A stretch of 64,000 nucleotides of DNA from Porpolomopsis calyptriformis (taxonomy: Eukaryota > Basidiomycota > Agaricomycetes > Agaricales > Hygrophoraceae): positions 2,604,001-2,668,000 of the forward strand of contig OX621165.1 in the NCBI GenBank assembly GCA_951640195.1, written 5' to 3'. The position numbers were made by a program, and so were the translations under genes. Positions 45,457 through 57,467 of this stretch are shown here, piece after piece (position 1 is the first letter of the stretch; each line of letters starts with the position of its first letter). The notes beneath the pieces are model-generated. The model was not told where the DNA came from and searched no databases. It saw only the letters and a list, made by a program, of their open reading frames with translations.

Positions 45457-46530
45457 TTACAGTCCGAGAGACGTCAAGGAGATGCTCATATTAGTGAGCT
45501 CGCGGTCATCGTTCATCGCTGCTGCTTTTGCTGCCGCTTTTTCGTCTTCGGCTTCCCGCAGCATCTGTTCAAGCGATACACCAAAGCGGGGTGCCTTACC
45601 AGCTTTTGCCTTGGGGAGACCTTCCGGAATGTAGTAGCGACAGAATCTATTGCAAAGGTGATCATCGGTGAAATGTTGAAAACAGGCCCCTATGTTGCCA
45701 CCAGCGAAGAGGTTTCCGGAGAGTTCACTAAATATCATTCCATGAGTAAAATTGATGTGTGAGCATGCAACAAAATTTACGGGGCTGTTATGATTTGGGG
45801 ATCAGAAAGTAGTGATGTACCACCTATTCTCAGGAAATAATCAGAATGCGGAATCAGTTAAATGCGAAAACAAACCTTGAACATCTGAAACGAAAGCCAA
45901 CTTTTGAGTCTTCACATATTGAACATGCTGAGCGAAGGCGAGAAATTCGCCTATCTGTTGTCGCTCAAGGTTGTTGGGGTGGGAAAGAGGAGAGCTACGG
46001 TCGTTATTGATGTACTTGAGAAACTCGCCGTCGGTGTCCTCATCAATACACTCCTCAATCAAGAAAGTATGCCGCTCTTTATCGTCTGCAACGGCTAGGG
46101 CTACCCGAACGAAACGCAATCGAGGAATCGGGAACGATGGAGGACCGCGTTGTGCATTCTCCTGCTCCACAAAGTCATACGCGAGTTGCATCAAAGCTGC
46201 ACCCCATGTCGCACAGTACGACTCTACCGTCAACTTCTTTAATTGGGTATGGCTATTATAAACAATGCGGGATGGTGCACGACCGAGCGCCCCATCAGCA
46301 TCATGATAAAAGCATTGCTTGACGCACACTTTTGTGGAGGATGAAGTCGACTGGAAGATAGGGATATTGGTATGACCGATGTGTGCAACTTTGAAGGCAC
46401 CGGCCTTTGGTTTCATCTTTGGATTGAATGTGATTGTAGCTCGAATGGGGGGTTCTTTTATAACTGTCGCAACGAGACCGTAAGCATGCGGCCATAGGAC
46501 TCTTACAGCATGGCCCGACCTCCAGTCCAA
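45457..46530 (-). CDS. alpha-kinase-type protein kinase (N-terminus unresolved)
   Basis: Exons up to 46530, ending at 45876, then 45823-45781 and 45727-45457 join in frame across two 52-53 nt introns. The alpha-kinase (MHCK/EF2K) signature is visible: CVKQCFYH with the ATP-binding Lys, LKKLTVESYCATWGAAL, RLRFVRVALAV, HTFLIEECI, FLKYINN, FLAFAQHVQYVKTQKLAFVSDVQ, then LLSDPQIITAP and GNIGACFQHF ... HLCNRFCRYY with the zinc-binding His/Cys set. These kinases phosphorylate Ser/Thr within helices. There is no clear ATG at 46530, so upstream exons are missing. The satellite at 47-48.8 kb may have intervened. Confidence 0.8.
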
Positions 46531-47099
46531 TTATCTCTCCCGGGACGGGATGCGAGGGATAGTCATGTATTCAGCGATGCTCATGTCTCACTCCACCGGG
46601 CAAGTATTACCTCCCGACGCTAGCTTCATTCACTGTGATGATGCCCTGCCTATGCCCTACCAGCGTTATGCGTGGTTCACAACTCCACTGTGGCCATCAC
46701 CCTTCCAACCTCAATAATGATCAAGTATCAGCGGATATTCAGCACCTGTCTCCTTGCGGTGAACAGGGGGAATGGGAATCACCATCAAGTTACTGAGCCA
46801 TGGCTGAAATGAACGAATTCTGTTGGAAGTTAGTGTGGGAGAGGGGTCTACACAGTTTCAGTGAACTCCTTCTGAACCCCTCTGTTCCGAACAGAGTGGA
46901 CTTGACCAAAATGTGGTTCGGTTCCTTGTACAGCCACAATTGTGCTCTTTGTGGTGCGGTGAAGCAGCTTAGCAATACCAGTTAAGCTGGCGCAGTCTGC
47001 TACACTTTTACGCTGGCAAAGTTAGCCACGCTACCTTACTGTCTAGGCCTCAAGGCAGTAAGGTAGCGTGGCCAGAACCAAGCCAATCGACGGTGAATG
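46531..47099. other. intergenic with dispersed repeat
   Basis: 46795-46930 is related to the reverse strand of 33135-33245 and has the perfect arms CTCTGTTC/GAACAGAG at 46880-46896. No gene is supported. Confidence 0.55.
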
Positions 47100-48840
47100 G
47101 TAGTATAGCACTATGCAACACCCAGTGGTTGCATAGCACTCGGTGTTCGCTGACGGGACATGACCCCAGTCTGAAAACTAAGAGGAAAGAAAACCAAGCC
47201 AACCAACAGGTGAATGTAGCATAATGCCACGTTACATCTGCTGACTGCATAGCGCATTCGCCATTCGCCATTCATTCGGTGTTCACCTACGGAATGTGAA
47301 CCTACCCGTGTGAAGTAAATCAACAAGCCAAAAAATCGAGTGATGAACGGCGGCATAAGACGTGTTACACCCACTGATTGCATCACGCATTTATTCAGTG
47401 TTAGCCAACAGGACATGAACTTACCGCAGTCTGAAACTAACAGGTCAGTAACACACACTGAGTACATAAGAGTCAGTGTTCGCCGACAGCACGTGAGCGG
47501 TCTATAAACTAGGAGGCGAGAAAACCAAGCCAATCAACAACTGAACGGTGCAACACCAGCTGAGTGCATAGCGCCGACAGGATATGAACTTACCGAGGTC
47601 AGAAACCAAAAAGCCAGACATTCAACCCAATCGACGGCCAACGATAGCATGACGCCGCGTCGAACCCACTGATTGCATAACGCAGTTATCAGTGTTCATC
47701 GAGAGGAGATGAATGTACACCGGTCTGCGAATCAAGATGTCAGACAGTGAACGGTGCAACACCGACTGAGTGCATAGCGCATTCGGTGTCCGCCGACAGA
47801 ATATGAACTTACCGAAGTCAGAAACCAACAAGCCAGACATTCAACCCAATTGACGATCCAACGATGGCATGACGCCGCGTCGAACCCACTGATTGCATAA
47901 CGCAGTTATCAGTGTTCATTGAGAGGAGATGAATGTACACCGGTCTGCGAATCAAGATGTCAGACAGTGAGCGGTGCAACACCGACTGAGTGCATAGCGC
48001 ATTCAGTGTCCGCCGACAGAATATGAACTTACCGAAGTCAGAAACCAACAAGCCAGACATTCAACCCAATTGACGATCCAACGATGGCATGACGCCGCGT
48101 CGAACCCACTGATTGCATAACGCAGTTATCAGTGTTCATCGAGAGGAGATGAATGTACACCGGTCGGCAAGCCAATCGACAAGTGAGTGATGCAACACCC
48201 GTTGACTACAGAACGCATTCAGTGTCCGCCGACAGAATATGAACTCACCGAGGTCAGAAACCAACAAGCCAGACATTCAACCCAATTGACGATCCAACGA
48301 TGGCATGACGCCGCGTCGAACCCACTGATTGCATAACGCAGTTATCAGTGTTCATCGAGAGGAGATGAATGTACACCGGTCGGCAAGCCAATCGACAAGT
48401 GAGCGATGCAACACCCGTTGACTACAGAACGCATTCAGTGTCCGCCGACAGAATATGAACTCACCGAGGTCAGAAACCAACAAGCCAGACATTCAACCCA
48501 ATTGACGATCCAACGATGGCATGACGCCGCGTCGAACCCACTGATTGCATAACGCAGTTATCAGTGTTTCATTGAGAGGAGATGAATGACACCGGTCTGC
48601 GAATCAAGATGTCAGACAGTGAACGGTGCAACACCGACTGAGTGCATAGCGCATTCAGTGTCCGCCGACAGAATATGAACTTACCGAGGTCAGAAACCAA
48701 CAAGCCAGACATTCAACCCAATTGACGAGCAAACGATGGCATGACGCCGCGTAAACCCACTGATTGCATAACGCAGTTATCAGTGTTCATCGAGAGGAAA
48801 TGAATGTACATCGGTCTGCAAATCAAGATGTCAGAAACCG
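47100..48840. repeat. 216-220 bp satellite made of two related half-units
   Basis: The marker CCAGACATTCAACCCA starts at 47614, 47833, 48053, 48269, 48485 and 48705 (spacing 219,220,216,216,220). Each unit has two related halves of about 110 bp, with GATTGCATAACGCAGTTATC in one and GAGTGCATAGCGCATTCAGT in the other, so the array is dimeric. More diverged single units fill 47100-47600. The minus strand gives several near-identical short reading frames, which are products of the repeat. Confidence 0.92.
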
Positions 48841-49190
48841 ACGGGTGAACGAACAGTTGTATAACGCCGCACACTCACCACCTGCATCCCCAACCCGCTG
48901 GCCAATCTGTGTTTCCTGAGGATGGGTAGGCACTGCTTGCGTATTCCCGGGCGCGAGTATTCGCGCAGTGGTTGAACCCAGAGCCAGAGGAGCGCCTCCT
49001 GACTGGACTGTCTGCATCTCGCATTCAGTAAGAATCGGGAGGGCATAAACAGAGTCGAAATTTTTTCGAACTCAGCCGCCGGGACAAAATGCTTTGTATT
49101 ATCTTGTTTACGAATCATTCCATTTTCGTAGAGCGTGAAAGGGGCAGTATATCTCCCGCAGCTTCTTGCTGTCAGCCACCACCTCTCCAC
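48841..49190 (-). other. possible exon remnant next to the satellite
   Basis: A minus-strand frame contains FTLYENGMIRKQDNTKHFVPAAEFEKI and, in a neighbouring frame, GGAPLALGSTTARILAPG. These read like coding sequence with a frameshift or unrecognised splice. It could be an N-terminal exon of the alpha-kinase gene, now separated from it by the satellite. I cannot confirm this. Confidence 0.3.
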
Positions 49191-49538
49191 TGAGCAGCCT
49201 CAGCGGTAACGCGAGAGGGCACTAAATGAGCAGGCCTTAGGGCGTGTCTATCATTTGAGGCAGCCTGCTGCAACCGACCCCCTTATCCGCCGATACTCCT
49301 ACCCCTCTCCACCTCCTAGAGGGGTCAGAGGACTCAAGGTGGTTCACAACGCTGAACTCAAACTCAACCGAGAATCGCGGAGAGATGGATGTAATCGCCG
49401 ATTAGTTTAATGGATCAGAAACACTGATTTAATATTAATCGTGGGGCCATCTTGATTTGAAATTTCAGCGATGGGTATATCTTCTCAACTTTCAAAGATC
49501 GGATACACTTACAGAGTTGCAAAGTTCACATTGAAATC

Positions 49539-51648
49539 ATGGCTACCGCTGATGTTGGCGAGCTCAAAGCAATCGAAAATCAATTTTACGGCCCGATTCT
49601 CATTGCGGGTTTGTGACTTAACCCATCCGCCTCTCGTCTGGTGCTAATTGTGTGGGGACGAAGAGTACTTCACTTTTGCGTGCGTCTGACCGTTCCGATT
49701 TGAACACACTTTTTGATTGGACACAATATAACAGTCTGTTTGGCATAATATATCTCCAAGTGTATCAGTACTTCTTTTCGACTAGAGGACTGGTTAAAGA
49801 TCCCTTCCACATGAAGTTCCTGGTGAGTGATCACCTCGTCATGTCTCCCCTGATAATTGCTCATTTTCAGGTGGGATTTCAATGGAAAGTAATGCCTTGA
49901 GTATGACGGTCGAGCTTACACCCTCCTAGGTGTCTTGAATGCGTGATTACTGCTGCAATCGCCCATGTGGGCTACACCTTTCTCGTTACAAACTTTGGAG
50001 ACCCTGCGGCCCTTGCTACGCCATTCTGGTATGATCTACGCCCTCAGCATTCACAATTCTCCGTAACTCCGATTGATGATTCGATAGGAGTTTCGATGTA
50101 GGTGATAGTCTGCTTCATTATTATTTTATTTTATTACTTTGCACTTTAAATCGATGGTCCCACAGGTGATATATGCTGTGAGGGTGGGTACTTCCGTGAT
50201 CCTGGCCATGCCGTTGATATTTACTTGAATGGGATTAATGGGTAGGAACTTCAGATGTTTTGCACACGATGGTGCGCAATACATGGTTGAAAATGTCCTC
50301 GTTACTCACTTTGCGATGGCAGCATGTTCTTGCGTCGACTGTTCATCAGCAAGTGGGCCTCTATAAGCCCACCTACTCCTTCCGCTGATGTTAAAATGAT
50401 AGTGAGCAAAGGGAGCATAGTTTTAACAGCGTGGATTGTAAATTCACCAGTTCTTCTCATCGAGACGTTGCTCATGCCTGTTTAGGTAGCCTGGTCGTTA
50501 GCCGAGTTCGGTGAGACGTTAGGGTTAACAAGAGCCACGACACCTAACGAGCAGGTTTCTTTGCAGCGATCGGGACAAGTACGTTCCACTCTCAAATTGA
50601 TATGATAGGAATCTAATAGGAGTGGCAGCCATCACTGTGCAGCTGTTTGTTTCGGAAAATGTTCTTGATGGATCCATGTCGTGATGATTAATTTCCATCT
50701 AGCTTTGGTTTCCGGACCCTTGTGTCGTACCCCAAAGTAAGCAGCAGGTCTAGGACGATTCCAAGATGACCGCTGTGCGCCCTTCTAACTTATTAATAAA
50801 TTCACCTTCTTCTCCAGGAGTTTTATAACCTTGCGATTGCGGGTCAAACTTCCTTGTTGGTGGCAGACATAAGCCTCGCTATTGCGCTGTGCTACTATCT
50901 GTACAAATCAAGAACTGGGTTTAAGCGGTGCGCTGCGCCGATTTTATTGTTCGAGCGTTACGCACCTGATAATCTACCTTCAGGATGGACACAATCCTTC
51001 GGGTTTTGATGGTTTACACCGTGAATACCAGTACGCAGAGCTAATGTACATGATTTCTGCCAGTGGTTCACTGTTGCTTATTGCAGCTGTACTCGTCTGG
51101 TAAGAAGTTTCTGATCAGATCAGTTCTGATTTGATGAACCAAGCGGTTTAAAATATAGCATTGCTTCGCTGATCTCGTTCGCATTTGTAGGGAGATTTCT
51201 CTGCTCGATTGTGTTAAATGATTAATACCTTCGACAGTTCCAACACGCTAACAACTTCGATTGCTGGCCTGGCCTTGTTGCTCAAAACAAACGTGCGTAT
51301 GCTTTATATCTTGCGAGATTGTCTGCGAAAAATGGATCCCATAGTGTACTTCATTTCCTTAATGGCGGGGTGAGTTAAGCGATAATAGATTTGGACCCAA
51401 AGCTCATCTCCTTCCACCAAGTATAATGGCACGAGAAGATTTCCGTGACCAGCAAAACCTTGAACCGCAGGTGTCGATCTGTCTACCACTCACGATAACT
51501 TCAACCACCTGCAGTTCGCCGATCGTAACGATGGACAGGGTTAGCTATCACTCATTTGTTGATATCCTTTTACTTTTGTTAACTTTTCCAGCCGAACACC
51601 CAGATGATGGCTGACGCCGTTAAAAGGGATATCGATATCGAAAATTAG
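49539..51648 (+). CDS. DUF6534-type multi-pass membrane protein
   Basis: Gene of many short exons starting MATADVGELKAIENQFYGPILIAG. Successive hydrophobic exons include YNSLFGIIYLQVYQYFFSTR, VITAAIAHVGYTFLVTNFGDP, LVADISLAIALCYYLYKSRTGFKR and NTLTTSIAGLALLLKTN. The CYYL..SRTGFKR block followed by later helices is typical of basidiomycete DUF6533/DUF6534 seven-helix-like proteins of unknown function at membranes. Not all joins are clear: parts around 50300-50800 and 51000-51300 contain stops in the likely frames, so it may be decaying. A probable end is ADAVKRDIDIEN at 51648. Confidence 0.55.
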
Positions 51649-51675
51649 TTGTTATGTATCAGTGTCGGGTGGTTG

Positions 51676-51709
51676 AAGAAGAAGAAGAAGAAGAAGAAGA
51701 AGAAGAAGA
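51676..51709. repeat. GAA microsatellite
   Basis: About eleven AAG/GAA trinucleotides in a row, just past the membrane-protein gene. Confidence 0.95.
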
Positions 51710-51979
51710 TGTTGAAGTGTATGATGATGTCGAGAAGTAACAGAGAATATCCACTGCTTTGCTTTTCAAATTGTGAAACGACCCTAGGAGATTTGGCAGC
51801 TGCAAGCTTCCCGCTGGCGAAGAGGGGTCAACAAGTGGCTGATTTCAGCTTCTGCAGCAGGATCTTTCGCCCACATCAGCCATGGATGTGTGCAACAATA
51901 TTGACCTGTCTTGGGAAGTGGTTATGGGGGAAATATATTACAAATTGGCGATTATAGGTCGCTGTATTAGAAAACGAAC

Positions 51980-52578
51980 CTAGAAGGGAAGGCCTAAGGG
52001 GACACGCAAAACGTCCTCGGGCAAGCTCCAAAACTTCATCTTGCTTGGGTCCAGGATATTGCCCGTGTTGGCAATGAACCTGTCCCGGATCTCGAGATCT
52101 ATTGGCATCTCCTTGAAGCGAAGGTTCGGGTTGTTGATGTCATTGGTACGCCTTGTGATGAAGGCATGGACATGATTTCCACCCTGATCATACCAGTCTG
52201 CATTGGGAATTGAATGTGAGCATGTGGGAGAGGTGGAGGAAAATGTGAGGGACATTGGGGCCATGGAAGCAACGTTTTTAAATCTCCACGTCGTGGCTTT
52301 AGGGCTCGCCAGCTCATGAAATTCATCCAGGCTTCGGTAACAGTTAACTGGGGTTCTCCAGGGGCAGGGCCCAAGCCTTGGGCATTGAGGAAATGGACAA
52401 GTTCATCCTGGTCAATTGTGTATCCTGCGAAAATTCTGACCATGCTTTGTCCAAATAGATGTAAGATGTGAGATTGAGATGAAATACTATGCTTTCCAGT
52501 GTACAAACCTCGGTAGTGAGTATTGCTGGGGTGTGTAGGTGGGTGGAGGTCGTTGGGAAAGAGGAAGTAGCCTAACAT
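51980..52578 (-). CDS. small conserved-looking hypothetical protein
   Basis: Exons starting MLGYFLFPNDLHPPTHPSN (ATG 52578), then IFAGYTIDQDELVHFLNAQG and WRALKPRR, and after an intron (acceptor CAATGCAG near 52200) DWYDQGGNHVHAFITRR to VLRVPLGLPF. Total is roughly 160 residues. There is no signal peptide or known motif. Exon joins fit GT..AG but the first is only approximate. Function unknown. Confidence 0.5.
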
Positions 52579-52697
52579 CTGCAAATAAACGAGATCAGCT
52601 TTATTTGGGCTGACGGGGACAGACGGTAACGGTAGGTAGTATTCTGTCTTCTTCCTCTTGTTCTGCTGCTACTTCAAAGGATGATTGTTATCTACAG

Positions 52698-53427
52698 ATG
52701 GTTGATTTCGACCCAGAGGATAGCAGGATTCCACAGAAACTTCGAAATAGAATCGCAAGCTGGGCCACAAAGGTGCCTAGGCTGCAGCGCTCACAGTATG
52801 GGCCGATAGACAAGTACTTGAACCTCAAGTTCCCAGATGAGATGGTGAAGCCCCAGGGGCTGATTCGGCAGATAATGTCAGAAGAGGAGGTGGAGATGGT
52901 GGTGGGGATGGAGGGCTTGGTAGAGGAGGATGGGCTGTTGGATGTCGGTAACACGAGTATGATGAGTGTTGATTCGACAGGTATGTTGGCTCAGAAGATG
53001 TGGATGGCTCTGATTAAAGAGCTCTGCAGGACAATATGTCTCGAAACGGGAGCAAAAACGGTACCCGGATTTTATCGTGACAAGCTATTACAACGATGAG
53101 GAGAAATACGACAAGGTTCGGCTGATTATTGAAATCGGCTCGGTTTACAAGCGAGAAGGAGAATCATCGGAGAAGGCGAAAGACGAAATTCAAAAGCAAT
53201 TACACGATTACATGGTGATTCTCGGGGAAGAGGGTGCGCGATGGGCAAAAAGTGTGCTTGGTGTGGCGATACTGGGAACCGAGGTTTGTTTTAGTCGGCC
53301 ACGGAGGCAGGGTGGGTCGATCGCGTTTACGAAACCTTCGAAGTGGTATAGTTTGTATGACGGGATGTTTGTGAAGGAGATCAACAAGGTAGCGATGATG
53401 TGCAAAGAGGACGGGGGTGAGGATTAG
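52698..53427 (+). CDS. hypothetical protein with possible PD-(D/E)XK-like core
   Basis: Two exons (52698-52980 and 53030-53427, 49-nt intron) join to 226 residues starting MVDFDPEDSRIPQKLRN. The second exon reads YPDFIVTSYYNDEEKYDKVRL, then LIIEIGSVYKREG and a following Gln/Tyr helix (IQKQLHDYM). An Asp before one strand and E-x-G in the next resembles the nuclease core of PD-(D/E)XK folds, but the usual Lys is not convincingly placed. It is likely a real protein. The function is a guess. Confidence 0.5.
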
Positions 53428-54438
53428 GTGTATGTATACGGAGATGGTGTATTTGTACAGCGATGTAAATGTAGGATGTAGGATTTGGATTTGGATTTGG
53501 ATATGGGTAGCGCAAGACAATGAACAGGCGAAGGGGTCGAGCCAACTAAATTATCAGGTTATTGGGAGGGTGTTACTGCGTTTGTTTGCGCTAAGGGCCT
53601 CAACGACCCCTGGATCCATCATCTGTGATTTTGGATTTTGGTCTAGAACGTTGTCTTTCTCCACACATCCCGCATTATGCCCAGCCCCAGATCCAGTATA
53701 TCCCGATCCCTCCCCATCTGTTTCTGCCCAGTCCAATGCTATCAGGATGAAACCTGCTATCAATATTGGTTCACCAGGCCAACATCTGGCACGACATCCT
53801 CGGATGCCTCCCAATACGGACTACAACTTGGGAATCTGTGTTAAGGAAGACTCGAGGTCTCTGCCCGAGAATTCAGATTCCGGTCATGCAAATCTCTTGA
53901 AGGGAGAGAAAGCACATACTCATAGGAAACTCCGTGAGAAAGAGGACAAGAATGATCTGGAACCTATGCAATCCACAGCTTTGCGAGTGCCTGTGGCCAC
54001 TGAGCCCACCAATAGGGTTTTAAATGACCATTCAGCTTACAAGGGTCATGGAAGGTACGCTCAGCAAGTTTCCAAGTGCGTCTTGTCTCTTGTGTTGTTC
54101 TTTGACCAGCATTCAACATAAACTATGTCGTACCAAAACCACGATAAACACCCTTTACACTATAGATCCTGCTCACAACGAAGGGTGTGACTTTGCGTAC
54201 GAGGAAGTTGTGAGAGGGAAGGAAGACCGACAGAAAATGGATGCGGGAGATTGCAAGAGCTGCCGTGACGTGGGTGCTTCCGCCTTACCATTTCATTGCA
54301 GCTGTTGAATTAATCGATCTGAAGTATTACGAAGCCATTGGGACCCTTCCAGATAGATTACAGCCTCCACTTTGACGCTCGCGCTCGCCGTCACCTGTAT
54401 GACGGTGTCAGCATCGCGGCCTCGCTGCCATTGCTCTA
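53428..54438. other. intergenic, one long reading frame of doubtful status
   Basis: A plus-strand frame at 53417-54121 stays open for 234 codons but has no motif and overlaps the end of the preceding gene. A GGATTTGGATTTGG simple repeat lies near 53480-53500. I leave it unassigned. Confidence 0.4.
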
Positions 54439-55211
54439 ATGGACGTAGATACAAATACGGAGTTTGATGAGGGACGCCAGCGGGCACATAGATGCAGATG
54501 GTGCGCGCACGACACTAGGGTATTGGAATATTGGATTCTTGAATACGCAAGAGGTGTCGGAGATCAACGAAAAAGCGAAAGAGATGCACAGGGTGAAAAT
54601 GGTGAAGGTAAAAGGGGAGGTTGTGAGAGGGGCTACACATTTTAGAATAGATATTGTTGACACAGCTCATTCACCGACTTGCCTCCATTGTCATTCCTTC
54701 AATGGGACCGAAGTCGATCTCAACCTCAATACCTCTCCCCTACCGCATCTGGTCAATCTTCATCTTTTGGAGTACCATTGGCCGGGGGTGATTCATCTAC
54801 TGGTTATCATGCTAACTGGCTGTGAGAAACATCTGGGTGCTGACCCCTCCGCGCTTACGCTGGTAATCAATCTTGCATTTATTTACGAGTCGCAAGGACA
54901 ATATGACAAGGCTGAGACCCTTTACAAGCGGGCGTTAGCTGCCTCCGAGGAACACCTGGGTGCCGACCACCCATCCACGCTTGCGTTGGTGAACAACTCA
55001 TAGCGACAATATGACAAGGCTAAGACCCTCCACAGGCAGGCATTAGTTGGTTCCAAGCGTTATCTGGATGCTGACCACCCAGACACACTTACATCGCTAT
55101 CGCTGAACAACCTCGCATTTGTTTGCAATTCACAAGAACCACACGACAGGGCTAAGGCACTCTTCAAGTGGGCACCAGCTGGCTGCGAGGAACATCTTGG
55201 CGTCAATCACC
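54439..55211 (+). pseudogene. TPR (kinesin-light-chain-type) gene fragment
   Basis: From about 54820 the sequence encodes repeats of the TPR-12 type: EKHLGADPSALTLVINLAF, YESQGQYDKAETLYKRAL, EEHLGADHPSTLALVNN, then after a stop (TAG at about 55002) AKTLHRQALVGSKRYLDADHP and EEHLGVNHPS. Such repeats mediate protein contacts and often follow NB-ARC or NACHT domains in mushrooms. No NTPase domain is present upstream. The fragment is cut in mid-repeat at 55211/55212 by the second copy of the duplicated block. Internal stops show it was already decaying or has unrecognised introns. Confidence 0.75.
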
Positions 55212-55541
55212 CATCAGGGACCCATTATCAACAAAATGACCAAAATGCTGGCACAAAATTAATTCAAAATTCTTTGGGGGATCGTTAGGGCATCCCAATA
55301 CAATCAGTTTAAGCCATAAATTAAAAAAATCGGCGGTCCCATTCTTGAGATATATGTAAAACACTCCATTTATACCATTATGCAGCCCAGCTATTGTATT
55401 GCACTCTATAAATCACAATTTCATGTCCATTCAATAGGCACAGTGAACTAATGGTGGGCCCACAGAAAATTCCGATTTTTAGAGCATTTGGTATGTCGTG
55501 GTGGAAGATAGTAAGGTTTTAGGAGGAGGCATAAGTATAAG

Positions 55542-57432
55542 TAGCTATAGACTGCTCTAAAAATCGGGGTTTCATATTCAATCGATAGCCCCAGTGTCAT
55601 AGAGGTGGGGAATACAAAAATCCCGATTTATGGACCATTTGGGGTACCGCAATCAGTGATATAAGGGGTATGGGGGGGTATATCTCCAACTTATCACAGA
55701 GCTCTTTAAAAATCAGGATTTTATGTTTAATCGATAGCACTAGTGTCACAGATACTGGGAATACAAAAATCCTGATTTATAGACCATTTGGGGTACCGCA
55801 ATAAGCTATATAAGGGGTATGGGGGGGTATATCTCCAACTTATCACAGAGCTCTTTAAAAATCAGGATTTCATGTTCAATCGATAGCAGTAGTGTCATAG
55901 AGGCTCGGAATAACAAAATCCTGATGTATAGGCAGAATAAGGTACCGCAATAAGCTATATAAGGGGTATGGGGGGGTATATCTCCAACTTATTACAGAGG
56001 TCTTTAAAAACCTGGGTTTTATATTCAATCAATAGCCCCAGTGTCATAGAGGTGGGGAATACAAAAATCCTAAGTTATAGACCATTTGGGGTACCGCAAT
56101 CAGTTATATAAGGGGTATGGGGGGGTATATCTCCAACTTATTACAGACATCTTTAAACATCATAATTTCATGTTCAATCAATAGCACTAGTGTCATAGAT
56201 GCTCGGAATAACAATATATGGGTAGAATAAGGCACTCCAATAAGGTATATAAAGGGTATGAGGGAGTATATCTCCAACTTATCACAGACCTCTTTAAACA
56301 TCACAATTTCATGTTCAATCAATAGCACCAGTGTTATAGATGCTCGGAATAACAATATATGGTCAGAATGAGGTACTGCAATAAGCTATATAAGGGGTAT
56401 GGGGGAGTATATCTCCAACTTATCACAGACCTCTTTAAACATCACAATTTCATGTTCAATCAATAGCACCAGTGTTACAGATGCTCGGAATGACAATATA
56501 TGGACAGAATGAGGCACTGCAATAAGCTATATAAGGGGTATAGGGGGGTATATCTCTAACTTATCACAGAGCTCTCTGAGCATCAGGATTTCATGTTCAA
56601 TCAATAGCACCTGTGTTACAAACATTGGGAATAGTCCAATCATCATGTGTAGATAGACTGGGGTGCCGCAAGAAGTATACAGGAGGTAGGGGGGGGTATA
56701 CCTTCAAGTTATCACAGAGCTCTCTGAGCATCAGGATTTCATGTTCAATCAATAGCATTAGTGTTATAAACATTGGGAATAGTCTAATCCTCGTGTATGG
56801 ATTGACTAGGGTGCCGCAATAAGTATATAAGATATCATGGGGTGGTATACCTTTAACTTATCAGAGAGCTCTCTAAGCATCGGGATTTTATGTTAAATCA
56901 ACAGCATTAGTGTTACAAAGGTCAGGAGTAGTCTAATCCTCATGTGTGGAATGATTGGGGTATAGTATGTAAGAAGTATCGGATGATATACCTTCAACTT
57001 ATCACAGAGCTCTCCGAGTATCAGGATTTTATGTTCAATCAATAGCATGAGTATTACAAAGGTTAGGAATAGTTCAATCATCATGTGTGGATTAACTAGG
57101 GTGCCGCAATAAGTATACAACAGGTATGGGAGGGTATACCTTCAACTTATCAGAGAGCCCTCTAAGCATCAGGATTTTATGTTCAATCAATAGCATTGGT
57201 GCTACAAACATCAGGAGTAGTCCAATCCTCATGTGTGGAATAATTGGGGTACCGTAATTAGCATGCAAGAGGTATCAGAGGTTATACCTTCAACTTCTCA
57301 CCGAGCTCTCTAACCATCAGCATGTTATGTTCAATCAATAGCATTAGTGTGATAACATCCCAGAATAACCACATCCCCATGGGCAGACTGATTGGGGTAC
57401 CACAATGAGCAGTGTAACACATATAGGTAGAA
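55542..57432. repeat. 141-149 bp tandem repeat, copy 2
   Basis: Same array as at 12030-13920, unit for unit, so it was copied with the block and did not expand independently. Confidence 0.9.
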
Positions 57433-57467
57433 TAGACCTGTGAATATATAATCTTCAAATCGATACA

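Noticed and set aside
47622..48060. Repeated small minus-strand proteins starting MSGLLVSDFGKF
   Set aside because: They are repeated because the 216-220 bp satellite is repeated; no other coding sign.
47100..48840. CRISPR-like array
   Set aside because: Units are long and similar throughout with no unique spacers; the genome is eukaryotic.
53417..54121. 234-codon plus-strand frame
   Set aside because: No motif, overlaps the preceding gene end, composition not clearly coding; left unassigned.
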